Source of the DNA: CAIZIN01 sp964483025 | GTDB taxonomy: Bacteria > Patescibacteriota > Minisyncoccia > Phycocordibacterales > CAIZIN01 | Length of the DNA stretch: 22,308 bases | NCBI GenBank assembly: GCA_964483025.1 | Contig: CAYZZT010000009.1 | Span: forward strand, 1 to 22,308 | Reading direction: 5' to 3' | Part shown: one piece after another, positions 12,739-21,010 of the stretch | Numbering within the stretch: position 1 is the first letter of the stretch | Layout: every line of letters starts with the position of its first letter | Translations under genes and position numbers: made by a program | Notes under the pieces: generated by a model | Seen by the model: the letters and a program-made list of their open reading frames with translations, nothing else | What the model was told of the DNA's origin: nothing | Database searches by the model: none

Positions 12739-15423
12739 CTATCTTGCCTTCTGCACCTCCCTTACCGCCCTCCCCAAATTGCTCTTCACCTTTCCCTTCT
12801 TCACATCAAACACAAACTCATTACCTTTCATAGATACAGATACTGTGCCTCCCTCTGAAAGCCCTTCGTCAATCATCTTTCCAGCAACTGGAGTCAAAAT
12901 TGCATTTTGTATAAGTCGCTTCAAAGGTCGTGCACCATAATGCGGGTTATATCCTTCCTTTGCCAAATGTTGAAGTACGGAAAGAGACACTTGCAAATCA
13001 ATATTTTTTGAAAGCAATCTTTTTCTAACAATTTCAATTTGAATATCAACAATTTTTCTAACAGCTTTTTCGTTCAAAATATCAAAAATAATGATATCAT
13101 CTACTCGATTTAAAAATTCTGGTCGAAAATGATCTTTCAAACTTGCGGTTACTTTTCCCTTTGCATTTGCATAGCTTTTTGCTGTTCCACTATCCGACAT
13201 ATTAAATCCAATTTGTTCCATTTTATCAATATACTGAGCACCAATATTTGATGTCATAACAATCATTGTATTTTTGAAATTCACAACTCGACCCTTCGCA
13301 TCTGTAAGTCGTCCATCATCAAGAACCTGCAAAAGAATATTAAATACTTCAGGATGTGCTTTTTCAATTTCATCAAAAAGAATTACCGAATACGGACGAT
13401 GACGAACAAGCTCGGTAAATGTTCCACCCTCTTCGTGCCCAACATATCCCGGTGGCGCTCCTACAATTTTTGAAACTGAATGTTTTTCCATATATTCTGA
13501 CATATCAAGACGAATCAAAGCTTTTTCATCATTGAAAAGAAAACTTGCAAGCGCTTTTGTAAGTTCGGTTTTTCCCACACCTGTTGGCCCCAAAAATATG
13601 AACGAACCTAGCGGTCTATTTGGATCTGCAATACCAGCCCGTGACCTTTTCACAGTATCTGCAATTTTTTTCACAGCCTCATTTTGCCCTACTACCATTG
13701 CCTCAAGTTCATCTTCCATTCGAGAGAGTTTGTTCATTTCTTCTTCTAGCATTCGAGCTACAGGAATACCTGTCCAACGAGAAACAACATCCGCAATATC
13801 ACTTTCACGAATTTCTTCATTAAGTACCCTGCGAGTTGTTTGAAGTTTTTTTATTTTTCTAACTTTTGCTTCTAGCTCTCTTTGTTTTTCTGGTAGTGAG
13901 CCATAGCGAATTTCTGCTGCCTTTGAAAGATCAGATCTACTTTCCGCACGATCTGCTTCTATTTTCAAAATATCAATTTCCTTATTTAATTCTTTAATTC
14001 CAGAAAGAATTTCTTTTTCATTTTTCCAACGAAGTTCAAGCTCACTTGTTTTTTCTTTCAAATCTGCAATTTCCTTATCAATAATTTTAATTCGTGATTT
14101 TGTTTCTGCGCTTGGTTTTGGCTCATTTTTTAATGCTTCTTTTTCAATTTCTAATCGCATTATTTTTCTATGCACATCTTCTAAAACAGGGGGCATACTT
14201 TCTAAAGAAATTTTTAATGAGGAAGAAGCTTCATCAATTAAGTCAACTGCTTTATCTGGTAAAAATCTGTCAGTGATATATCGTGCGCTTAAATTTACTG
14301 CTGAAAGAATTGCATCATCTGTAATTCTTACACCATGATATATTTCATATTTTTCTTTAAGACCACGAAGTATTGCAATAGCATCTTCAACGGTTGGCTC
14401 ATTTACCACAACTGGCTGAAAGCGCCTTGTTAATGCCGGATCCTTTTCAATATATTTTTGATATTCTTTTAATGTTGTTGCTCCTATTGCACGTAGATCT
14501 CCTCTTGCCAATGCTGGCTTTAGCATATTTGAAGCATCTAAGGAACCCTCTGCGGCACCGGCTCCCACAATGGTATGAATCTCATCAATAAAAAGAATAA
14601 CATTTGGCTGTGAACGCTCTATCTCTTTTAAAATATTTTTTAGCCTTTCTTCAAACTCTCCACGGTATTTTGTACCAGCAACAAGCGCCCCCATATCTAA
14701 TGAAACAAGATCTTTTCCTCGAAGAGATTCCGGTACATCGCCTGTTGACATTCTATTTGCTAGCCCCTCAATAATAGCTGTCTTCCCCACCCCCGCTTCA
14801 CCAATTAATATTGGATTATTTTTTGTACGTCTTGAAAGTATTTGAATAATTCTATTTATTTCATTATCACGACCTATTACTGGGTCAAGTTTATTTTCTT
14901 TCGCAAGTTGCGTAAGTGAGCGTGTAAATTTTATTAAAGCTTTATTTTTTGGAGGAGTAGAAATATTTGTAGTTTTTGTTTGTTTAAGTTCTGTAATTAC
15001 TGGCATTACAGTCGCTTTATCTAATTTGAATCTTGTAAGAAGATCTTTTGCGGGAGATTGTACTTCAAGTAATGCAAGAAAAAGATGCTCTGTAGAAACA
15101 AATTCATCTTTCATTCCTGTGGCAATTTTTGAAGAAACTTCAATAGATTGAGCGAGATCTGGAGTGAGATATACTTGATATGAAGGAGAAAGAGTTTGTG
15201 AGCCCTCTGGGGCTTCTACAGCCTCTAAAGCTGTATCTGTAAGTAAAAGTGTATCAACATCTAATCGGTCAAGCATAGTAATAACCATGCTCTCTTCTTG
15301 AATAATAAGAGCAATCAATAAGTGGATTGAATTAACGTTATTTTGACCGTGTTCAATCGCTATTTCGTGGGCACGACGTATCGCCTCACGTGCTTTGGTT
15401 GTGAAATGTTGAAATGGAGGCAT
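12739..15423 (-). CDS. clpB: ClpB-type disaggregase (Hsp100 AAA+)
   Basis: 894 residues. An N-terminal Clp repeat domain (1-145, with FTTKAREAI and STEHLFLALL) is followed by NBD1 with Walker A GEAGVGKT (208-215) and Walker B VILFIDEIH. A long coiled-coil middle domain (about 405-525) marks ClpB rather than ClpA or ClpC. NBD2 has GPTGVGKT (near 617) and VILFDEIEKAH, and the C-terminal domain contains YGARPLKRLIQ. It solubilises protein aggregates with DnaK. Immediately upstream is a 49-bp dyad ending beside a TAATAT -10 box that is 6 nt from the ATG, so expression is probably controlled by a repressor and from a leaderless transcript. No CIRCE element is present. The C-terminus is short and basic. 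Confidence 0.97.
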   Translation of the reverse strand: MPPFQHFTTKAREAIRRAHEIAIEHGQNNVNSIHLLIALIIQEESMVITMLDRLDVDTLLLTDTALEAVEAPEGSQTLSPSYQVYLTPDLAQSIEVSSKIATGMKDEFVSTEHLFLALLEVQSPAKDLLTRFKLDKATVMPVITELKQTKTTNISTPPKNKALIKFTRSLTQLAKENKLDPVIGRDNEINRIIQILSRRTKNNPILIGEAGVGKTAIIEGLANRMSTGDVPESLRGKDLVSLDMGALVAGTKYRGEFEERLKNILKEIERSQPNVILFIDEIHTIVGAGAAEGSLDASNMLKPALARGDLRAIGATTLKEYQKYIEKDPALTRRFQPVVVNEPTVEDAIAILRGLKEKYEIYHGVRITDDAILSAVNLSARYITDRFLPDKAVDLIDEASSSLKISLESMPPVLEDVHRKIMRLEIEKEALKNEPKPSAETKSRIKIIDKEIADLKEKTSELELRWKNEKEILSGIKELNKEIDILKIEADRAESRSDLSKAAEIRYGSLPEKQRELEAKVRKIKKLQTTRRVLNEEIRESDIADVVSRWTGIPVARMLEEEMNKLSRMEDELEAMVVGQNEAVKKIADTVKRSRAGIADPNRPLGSFIFLGPTGVGKTELTKALASFLFNDEKALIRLDMSEYMEKHSVSKIVGAPPGYVGHEEGGTFTELVRHRPYSVILFDEIEKAHPEVFNILLQVLDDGRLTDAKGRVVNFKNTMIVMTSNIGAQYIDKMEQIGFNMSDSGTAKSYANAKGKVTASLKDHFRPEFLNRVDDIIIFDILNEKAVRKIVDIQIEIVRKRLLSKNIDLQVSLSVLQHLAKEGYNPHYGARPLKRLIQNAILTPVAGKMIDEGLSEGGTVSVSMKGNEFVFDVKKGKVKSNLGRAVREVQKAR

Positions 15424-15429
15424 AGCCTT

Positions 15430-15484
15430 ATATTACCCTAAAATCACATTTTTTGAAATAGTCAAAAAAATATGATTTTTAGGG
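15430..15484 (-). promoter_or_regulatory. clpB -10 box with 49-bp dyad operator
   Basis: -10 TAATAT (minus strand, 15430-15435) lies 6 nt before the clpB ATG. Directly upstream, 15436-15456 and 15462-15484 are near-perfect inverted copies around 5 bp; each arm runs from CCCTA/AGGG at its outer end through an A/T tract to TGA/TCA at the centre. The dyad covers the -35 region. Its position suits a heat-shock repressor site. The sequence is unlike CIRCE (TTAGCACTC-N9-GAGTGCTAA). Confidence 0.6.
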
Positions 15485-15589
15485 AATTTTTAATTTCCAA
15501 TTTTTAATTTTTAAATAATTTTGTAATTTCTCAATTTATCAAAGGCAACAAGGTGAACAAAATAGATTTGAATTTCACACTAAAACACC

Positions 15590-15725
15590 TAATAAAACAG
15601 ACATTAATTATTTCAAGCATAACACACGGATTAATTTTAGAAATTAAAGAATTAAGACCTTATTTATCCCAGATAATGCAATAAACTGGGACTTGAAAAT
15701 TACAAAATTAAAAATTAAAAATTTG
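15590..15725 (-). repeat. 3'-end palindromic repeat, copy C
   Basis: On the minus strand it starts about 55 bp after the stop of the HtrA-like gene. The core (15661-15702) matches copies A and B, including TCCCAG...CTGGGA and the loop TTTATTGCATTAT, then diverges after GATAAATAA but keeps TTAATTTCTAAAAT. The surrounding 15485-15757 sequence is A/T-rich and has no gene. Confidence 0.75.
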
Positions 15726-15757
15726 ATTAAAACTATAATCTATATTCTAACCAACTG

Positions 15758-16558
15758 TTACTTTGGCAAAAGTGCTAATACAGCATCTTTAACTACGTTA
15801 GATGCCATAAACATTTGTTTTTCAGAACTTGTATGCATCCCCACAACTTCACCATTGAGATTAAAAAGCATAGCTCCAATAACTGAATTTGTTATTTTTA
15901 CATCTGCTGTAATTGCTGTATTTTTATTATCTTTTGTATCAATAGATGCAACATTTCCAATACTTACAACTTTATTTTTATCCAAAGAAAGTGCAATAAT
16001 TGTTTGGCCTAATTTAATTTTTTCTGAATCAGCCCAACCAACTGGAGAAAACTCAACTTTTTGATCTTTGGCTAATTTCACTTTTAATAAAGTCAGACCG
16101 AGAGCATCATTGCTAGCTATATTATCTAGAGATATTTTTGTACCATCGGAAAGATTTGCATTGTATGAATTTAAAATACCAGACTGTACGAGTGCGGTTT
16201 TATCTGTAATTACATAACCGTTATCAGAAACAACAACTCCATTAGCAATAAATAATTCGGTTCCATCTGCAAGTGTGATAAAAATTCGTACTATACTTTT
16301 AACATTTTTATCAATCGCACTTATTGTAAGATCTTCATCTTTTACAACAACAGTCGTTTTATTTTCTTTTATAGAAGGATTCACTTGAGACGGAACGATT
16401 GTTTCAATTGTTTTTTCCACAACTCTATTTATGGTTTGTACTACGGGCTGAGAAGTTTGCCCCAAAAGAGATACGACTGTAATACCTGTGGCAATAGATG
16501 CCACAAAAGCCACAAGTAATGCTAAGAGGATAATTTGATGTTTATTTAGACTTTCCAT
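15758..16558 (-). CDS. Membrane-anchored HtrA/DegP-like protein lacking the catalytic triad
   Basis: 266 residues. One N-terminal membrane segment (about 9-33), a linker, then a trypsin-like double beta barrel (about 78-266). Family landmarks remain: NGVVVSDNGYVITDK (107-120), IASNDALGLTLLKV (147-160), SIGNVASI (199-206), and LFNLNGEVVGMHT (231-243). All three catalytic positions have changed: His to T121, Asp to G154, and the GNSGGP Ser to I227 (local sequence NSVIGAML). No PDZ domain follows. It is therefore likely a pseudoprotease acting as a binding or scaffold protein on the outer face of the membrane. The frame is intact, and a repeat shared with infB lies just after its stop. Confidence 0.82.
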   Translation of the reverse strand: MESLNKHQIILLALLVAFVASIATGITVVSLLGQTSQPVVQTINRVVEKTIETIVPSQVNPSIKENKTTVVVKDEDLTISAIDKNVKSIVRIFITLADGTELFIANGVVVSDNGYVITDKTALVQSGILNSYNANLSDGTKISLDNIASNDALGLTLLKVKLAKDQKVEFSPVGWADSEKIKLGQTIIALSLDKNKVVSIGNVASIDTKDNKNTAITADVKITNSVIGAMLFNLNGEVVGMHTSSEKQMFMASNVVKDAVLALLPK

Positions 16559-16586
16559 ATACTTGAAATACTACCATATTTCAAGA

Positions 16587-16737
16587 AAATTCGAAATCCG
16601 AAGCACGAAATCCGAGGCAAGCACTAAATATTAAATTTAAAATTCAAAACAGAATTCTGTGTATTTGTTTATAATTTTGATATTTGAATTTGGGATTTGT
16701 TTCGGATTTCGAATTTCGGATTTCGTGCTTTAGTCTC
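16587..16737. repeat. Inverted-repeat element with GAAATCCGAA motifs
   Basis: The left arm (16589-16613) has two CGAAATCCGA units and the right arm (16701-16730) has the inverted units TCGGATTTCG twice, each with GCACGAAAT/ATTTCGTGC. Between them is A/T-rich DNA centred on the palindrome AGAATTCT (16651-16658). It fills the gap between the HtrA-like and cysteine desulfurase genes. It looks like a small non-autonomous repeat. Confidence 0.55.
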
Positions 16738-16740
16738 AGG

Positions 16741-17937
16741 CTACGCAAACTTCGCCTTACTTACGAGTCCGGGCAGTATTTTTAGCACAACTTTCAAATC
16801 CCTCTTCCTCGTCGCCCTCCCCATCGAAAGACGAATTGATGAACGTGAGCATTTCTCTCCATCTGGCAAATTTCCTACAACATAAGAGATTGATTCACTA
16901 TTTAAATTCTCACAAGAAGAAAGTGAAGCGCATGCAATCCCTTTTGCATCGAGTAGAAGTACTAAAAATTCTGCATTTACATTCGGGATACAAAAATTAA
17001 TATTATTTGGCAACCTATCTTCTCTACTTCCATTTATTTTTGTTTGAGGAATTATTTTTAATAATTCTGTTATAAAATAATCTTGAATTGGGGTGAGCCT
17101 TGCTGATTCCTCCTCTCTAATTTTTTGAGTAATTTCTAAAGCTTTTGCCATACCAATAATTGCGGATACATTTTCTGTCCCTGGGCGAAGCCCGTTTTCT
17201 TGCCCTCCTCCCCCAACGATAGAAACGCAAGGAATATATTTTTTAATATAGAGTAAGGCAATCCCCTTTGGCCCATATATTTTGTGCCCATCAAGTGTCA
17301 TCATATCTATTCCCAATTTTTCTCTATCTAAAAGACAATAATTCCCCGCTTGACTAGCGTCAGTGTGAATAAAAGGATAATCCTCAGCATTCCTCTTTTT
17401 ATCAATTTTCCAAAGTTTTACTCTTCGGGCAATTTCTTTAATTGGCTCAATTGTGCCAATTTCATTGTTTGCATACATTATAGTCACAAGAATTGTTTCA
17501 TCCCTCAAAGCTTTTTCCACATCCTCCGCTTTAACTTTTCCATCTTTGTCAACTAAAAGATATGTTACAAGTGCCTTAGCTTCCATTTCTAAAGAACGAC
17601 AAACTTCAAGGGTTGAAGAGTGCTCAATTACCGATGTAATAATATGAGGAATTTTTTCTGGATTTTTTTTTCTAAAAGCTTCAACCGTGCCTCTTATTGC
17701 AAGATTTATTGATTCCGTACCATTTCCTGTAAAAATAATGTCAGAAGCTTGTGCATTTAAAATACGAGCAATAGTGGCTCGGGCTTCATTTACTTTTTTC
17801 TTCACTTCCACACCTTCTTTATATATTGCTGAGGGATTATAAAAATCTTTTTGGAAATATGGCTTCATCGCCTTCCAAACTTTTTTATCTATTGGGGTTG
17901 TGGAAGCATAATCTAAGTAGATTCTTTTCATATTCAT
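16741..17937 (-). CDS. Cysteine desulfurase, NifS/IscS family
   Basis: 398 residues, a PLP fold-type I aminotransferase-like enzyme. YLDYASTTP (8-16) and FTGNGTESINLAI (69-81) are the usual start and cofactor-phosphate loops. SVIEHSS (102-108) holds H106, which stacks on PLP; DASQ (193-196) is the PLP-nitrogen site; DGHKIYGPKG (216-225) holds the Schiff-base K219; and GGGQENGLRPGTENV (242-256) is the family signature. The active cysteine is probably C342 in SLSSCENLNSESISYV. It supplies sulfur for Fe-S clusters or tRNA thiolation. No IscU-type scaffold is adjacent, so tRNA modification is as likely as cluster assembly. There are two close starts (ATG 17937 and ATG 17931); the -10 distance favours 17937. 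Confidence 0.93.
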   Translation of the reverse strand: MNMKRIYLDYASTTPIDKKVWKAMKPYFQKDFYNPSAIYKEGVEVKKKVNEARATIARILNAQASDIIFTGNGTESINLAIRGTVEAFRKKNPEKIPHIITSVIEHSSTLEVCRSLEMEAKALVTYLLVDKDGKVKAEDVEKALRDETILVTIMYANNEIGTIEPIKEIARRVKLWKIDKKRNAEDYPFIHTDASQAGNYCLLDREKLGIDMMTLDGHKIYGPKGIALLYIKKYIPCVSIVGGGGQENGLRPGTENVSAIIGMAKALEITQKIREEESARLTPIQDYFITELLKIIPQTKINGSREDRLPNNINFCIPNVNAEFLVLLLDAKGIACASLSSCENLNSESISYVVGNLPDGEKCSRSSIRLSMGRATRKRDLKVVLKILPGLVSKAKFA

Positions 17938-17945
17938 CCTATAAA

Positions 17946-17974
17946 ATTCTATTAATAATTATTATTTAAGTCCA
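17946..17974 (-). promoter_or_regulatory. Promoter of the cysteine desulfurase gene
   Basis: Minus strand: -35 TGGACT (17969-17974), 17-nt spacer, -10 TAGAAT (17946-17951), 8 nt before the ATG. Confidence 0.55.
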
Positions 17975-18072
17975 GACCAATCACTCGTATATTGAATTTT
18001 TCGTCCTCGACTGTTCGCGCATGGTCCGCATTTGTCCGCGTCCTTAATATAGCATAAAAGAGATAAATAATG

Positions 18073-18078
18073 TATAAT
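18073..18078 (+). promoter_or_regulatory. -10 box of the DUF4446 gene
   Basis: Perfect TATAAT, 8 nt before the ATG at 18087; no convincing -35. Confidence 0.5.
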
Positions 18079-18086
18079 ACTTATCT

Positions 18087-18560
18087 ATGAATACTGATAC
18101 AACAAATATCATAATCTACTCACTTATTATTCTTGCGGTTATTTTAATAGCTATAATCATTCGTCTTGAGGTTCGAATGAAAAGACTAATGCGTGGTAAA
18201 AATGGGACTTCATTAGAAGAGGCTTTTAATTCTGTACAGGGTGATATTTCAAATTTACACAAATTTGAAAATGATATGAAAAACTATTTGACTGATGTTG
18301 AAAAAAGACTTCGACGAAGTGTACAAGCTGTAGAAACTATTCGCTATAATCCTTTTAAAGGTACAGGGAGCGGAGGCAATCAAAGCTTTGCAACTACATT
18401 AATCTCTGAAGAAGGAAACGGTGTTGTTATTTCGAGCTTATATTCAAGAGAGCATGTAAGTGTTTTTTCAAAACCAGTAAAATCTCATGCTTCAGAATTT
18501 GAGCTTACGGAAGAAGAGCTTGAGGTGCTTAACAAGGCAAAAGAATCACTGGGCAAGTAG
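18087..18560 (+). CDS. DUF4446 family membrane-anchored protein
   Basis: 157 residues. The N-terminal membrane helix (about 9-26, IIIYSLIILAVILIAIII) is followed by a Lys/Arg-rich inner flank, a coiled-coil stretch (about 42-80), and the conserved DUF4446 core RRSVQAVETIRYNPF (76-90), then GNQSFATTLISEEGNGVVISSLYSRE. The family is of unknown function and in some other bacteria lies near chromosome-partition genes. A 95-bp repeat begins 7 bp after its stop, then infB follows 283 bp downstream. Confidence 0.85.
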   Translation: MNTDTTNIIIYSLIILAVILIAIIIRLEVRMKRLMRGKNGTSLEEAFNSVQGDISNLHKFENDMKNYLTDVEKRLRRSVQAVETIRYNPFKGTGSGGNQSFATTLISEEGNGVVISSLYSREHVSVFSKPVKSHASEFELTEEELEVLNKAKESLGK

Positions 18561-18566
18561 TAACTT

Positions 18567-18661
18567 GAATTTTTAATTTCAAATTTTTAATTTTCAAGTC
18601 CCAGTTTATTGCATTATCTGGGATAAATAATGTCTAAATTATTTAATTTCTAAAATATTTC
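18567..18661 (+). repeat. 3'-end palindromic repeat, copy A (95 bp)
   Basis: Identical over 95 bp to 20363-20457. It begins 7 bp after the DUF4446 stop. It holds the hairpin TCCCAG (18599-18604)...CTGGGA, with A/T-rich flanks. Similarity continues with gaps for about 45 bp further. The rest of the gap up to infB is A/T-rich with no feature apart from the -10 box. Confidence 0.9.
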
Positions 18662-18828
18662 ACAGATCAATTAATTGATTAAAAATAAAAAATTATTTAA
18701 AAATTTTAAATTAAAAATTATAAAATTCTTTCTTACACAATACAAACACTCACGATTCACTACAGAACACTAAAGTTAAGAATAGTTGTTAAAACATTAG
18801 AAATAAGGTAGTTTAAGGACTCTCTCGC

Positions 18829-18834
18829 TATAAA
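18829..18834 (+). promoter_or_regulatory. -10 box of infB
   Basis: TATAAA, 9 nt before the infB ATG; no clear -35. Confidence 0.4.
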
Positions 18835-18843
18835 GACCACATT

Positions 18844-20358
18844 ATGACAAATCAACAAAAACAAACGAATCTAGTTCCCCGTCCACCTATTGTTGTTGTA
18901 ATGGGCCATATTGACCATGGTAAATCAACTCTTCTTGATTACATACGAAAGGCAAATATTGTAGCCACAGAAGCTGGAGGTATTACCCAACATACAGCAG
19001 CTTATGAAGCAACACATACAGATGTAAATGGAAAAATATCTCATATTACTTTCATAGATACTCCCGGCCACGCTGCTTTTGTTGAATTGCGTTCACGTGG
19101 AGCACAGGTTGCAGATGTGGCTATTCTTGTTGTTTCCGCTGAAGATGGTGTGAAGCCACAAACACTCGATGCTTTAAAATCAATTCTTGATGCAAAAATT
19201 CCATACATTCTCGCTATTAATAAAATTGACAAACCAAACGCAAACATAGAACGTACAAAACAAACTCTTTCAGAAAATGAAATTTATATTGAGGAATGGG
19301 GAGGCAAAATTCCGGCTGTGCCTATTTCTGCAAAATTTGGTCAAGGCGTGGAAGATTTACTCGAAATGGTATTACTCACGGCTGAGCTTGAGGAATTAAA
19401 AGGTGATAGTTTGCTCCACGCCTCAGGTGTAATACTTGAGACGCATTTACATAAAACAAAGGGGCTTTCAGCTACTTTAATTATTAAAAATGGAATATTA
19501 AAAACTGGTTCATATATAGTTTCTGAACATGCATATGCACCGGTACGAGTTATTGAAAATTTTAAAGGAGAAAAAATTGAAAGTGCCACTTTCTCAAGCC
19601 CTGTTTGTATTACTGGGTGGACGAAACTTCCCACTATAGGCGCAGAATTTATGACTTATAATACAAAAAAGGAGGCGGAAGCATTTATAGAAGAATTTAA
19701 ACTTAATCAAAAAGCAAAGGCTCCTCTTGCAAATTGTACCAGTGATGCAAACAAGGCCTATGTTCCAATAATAATAAAGGCTGATGTTGCAGGTACACTT
19801 GATGCTATTATTCACGAAATCAACAAACTAGAAAATGAAAGAGTTGCCGCAAATATTATATATACTGGTGTGGGAGATATTACTGAAAGTGATATACGTG
19901 CAGCGAGTGGAAAAGGAAACGTTGTCATTGTAGGATTTAATGTAAAAATAGATACTCAAGCCACTGTATTACGTGAAAGAGAAAATATTGAAACAAAAGT
20001 ATTTGGTATTATTTACGAGCTTGGTGATTATTTGAAAGAACTTTTTGAGGCAAGAACTCCAAGAGTTTCTTGCGAGGAGATGAAAGGGCAATTAAAAGTT
20101 ATGAAGTATTTTAGTGCGATGAAAGATAAACAAGTAATTGGAGGAAAAGTAATAAAAGGTGAAATTCATGTTAAAGAAATTGTAAAAATAATACGTCAAG
20201 ATGAAGAAATTGATCGTGGAATTATAACAGAGTTACAACATTCAAAACAAAAAGTAAGTGAAGTGGAGGAAGGAAAAGAATGTGGATTATGCGTCGAATC
20301 AAAAACAGAAATAGCTCCGGGAGATATTTTAGAATCATTTACGGTTGTGGAACGCTAG
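18844..20358 (+). CDS. infB: Translation initiation factor IF-2, short form
   Basis: 504 residues, far shorter than the 700-900 of typical bacterial IF-2; the N-terminal extension is missing and the G domain starts almost at once. GTPase motifs are complete: G1 GHIDHGKST (21-29), switch region GGITQHTAAY (45-54), G3 DTPGHAAF (72-79), G4 NKID (126-129) and G5 SAK (near 156). Domains II, III (KADVAGTLDAII) and C2 (IGGKVIKGEIHVKEIVKIIR) follow and should bind fMet-tRNA. IF-2 brings initiator tRNA to the 30S subunit and promotes subunit joining. The gene precedes rbfA, a common pairing, but the 330-bp gap is filled by three different repeats. Identical 95-bp repeats flank infB. Confidence 0.97.
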   Translation: MTNQQKQTNLVPRPPIVVVMGHIDHGKSTLLDYIRKANIVATEAGGITQHTAAYEATHTDVNGKISHITFIDTPGHAAFVELRSRGAQVADVAILVVSAEDGVKPQTLDALKSILDAKIPYILAINKIDKPNANIERTKQTLSENEIYIEEWGGKIPAVPISAKFGQGVEDLLEMVLLTAELEELKGDSLLHASGVILETHLHKTKGLSATLIIKNGILKTGSYIVSEHAYAPVRVIENFKGEKIESATFSSPVCITGWTKLPTIGAEFMTYNTKKEAEAFIEEFKLNQKAKAPLANCTSDANKAYVPIIIKADVAGTLDAIIHEINKLENERVAANIIYTGVGDITESDIRAASGKGNVVIVGFNVKIDTQATVLRERENIETKVFGIIYELGDYLKELFEARTPRVSCEEMKGQLKVMKYFSAMKDKQVIGGKVIKGEIHVKEIVKIIRQDEEIDRGIITELQHSKQKVSEVEEGKECGLCVESKTEIAPGDILESFTVVER

Positions 20359-20362
20359 AAGC

Positions 20363-20457
20363 GAATTTTTAATTTCAAATTTTTAATTTTCAAGTCCCAG
20401 TTTATTGCATTATCTGGGATAAATAATGTCTAAATTATTTAATTTCTAAAATATTTC
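20363..20457 (+). repeat. 3'-end palindromic repeat, copy B (95 bp)
   Basis: Identical to copy A (18567-18661) and begins 4 bp after the infB stop. Like copies A and C it sits right after a gene's 3' end in the gene's own orientation. Confidence 0.9.
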
Positions 20458-20510
20458 CCACATTAATTAATTAAAAAATTATTTAAAAATCGACACAAAA
20501 TAGGGAATGT

Positions 20511-20596
20511 GAGCTCAGAAGAGTTTCTGAGTGCAAGACCGGAGCACGACGGTGCGAGGTGTGGTCAGAAAATTTTTCAGCAGAAAAATATTTGTG
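20511..20596 (+). other. Orphan copy of the GACG-loop module
   Basis: Hairpin CTCAGAA-gagt-TTCTGAG (20514-20531), GACC (20537-20540) pairing GGTC (20563-20566), internal loop GGA/GAGGTGT, inner stem GCAC/GTGC with GACG loop (20544-20555), then the A/T hairpin (20570-20593). It is closely related to 21171-21250 on the other strand but has no tRNA copy around it. It lies between infB and rbfA, in the apparent transcript of both. Confidence 0.6.
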
Positions 20597-20617
20597 ACGT
20601 TCATGAATATATTTTGA

Positions 20618-20644
20618 GTCGTCCTCGGTACTCCGGGGATCCAG
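20618..20644 (+). repeat. dRS3-like short palindromic repeat, variant copy 5
   Basis: GTCGTCCTCGGTACTC followed by CGGGGATCCAG, aligned over 27 bp with copy 2 at 5738-5764. Confidence 0.5.
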
Positions 20645-20688
20645 AATTAAATTACAAAATTAAAAATTTAAAATTATTTCATAAATCC

Positions 20689-21000
20689 ATGAATACTAAA
20701 GATTTAAAAATAGCAGATATATTAAAAAAAATTGCAGGTGAATTTATTCAACGCAATTCTAATATGACGTCTCTTATCACAGTGACGAGAGTAGATGTAG
20801 CAGACCGTGGTGGCCGATCTATAATATTTGTTACTGTCTTCCCAGAAGACAAAGGAAAAGGGGCCCTTGATATGCTAAAAAGAAAACGAAGCGAGTTTAG
20901 AGAGGCAGTAAAAGATGGCCTCCGAGTGGGCCGAATCCCCTTCTGTGATTTTGAACTAGATGCCGCAGCAAAGCTACTGAGGACGATTGAGGGATTATAA
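20689..21000 (+). CDS. rbfA: Ribosome-binding factor A
   Basis: 103 residues from ATG 20689 (MNTKDLKIADILKKIAGEFI). The open frame reaches back to 20509, but that part crosses repeat sequence and encodes no conserved protein. The sequence follows the RbfA single KH-like domain: an N-terminal helix, LITVTRVDVADRGGRSIIFVTVFP, then ALDMLKRKRSEFREAVKDGLRVGRIPFCDFELDAAAKL, which matches the family strand-helix-strand and xxPxLxFxxD end. RbfA helps mature the 16S rRNA 5' end in the 30S subunit, mainly in the cold. It is slightly shorter than usual (about 110-130). It is downstream of infB. Confidence 0.85.
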   Translation: MNTKDLKIADILKKIAGEFIQRNSNMTSLITVTRVDVADRGGRSIIFVTVFPEDKGKGALDMLKRKRSEFREAVKDGLRVGRIPFCDFELDAAAKLLRTIEGL

Positions 21001-21010
21001 TTCCCTTTCT

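Noticed and set aside
15693..16064. Plus-strand 123-codon frame
   Set aside because: Antisense to the HtrA-like gene and begins in an A/T repeat.
20509..20688. N-terminal extension of rbfA
   Set aside because: The added 60 residues are read through the GACG module and dRS3-like repeat; RbfA similarity starts at the ATG at 20689.
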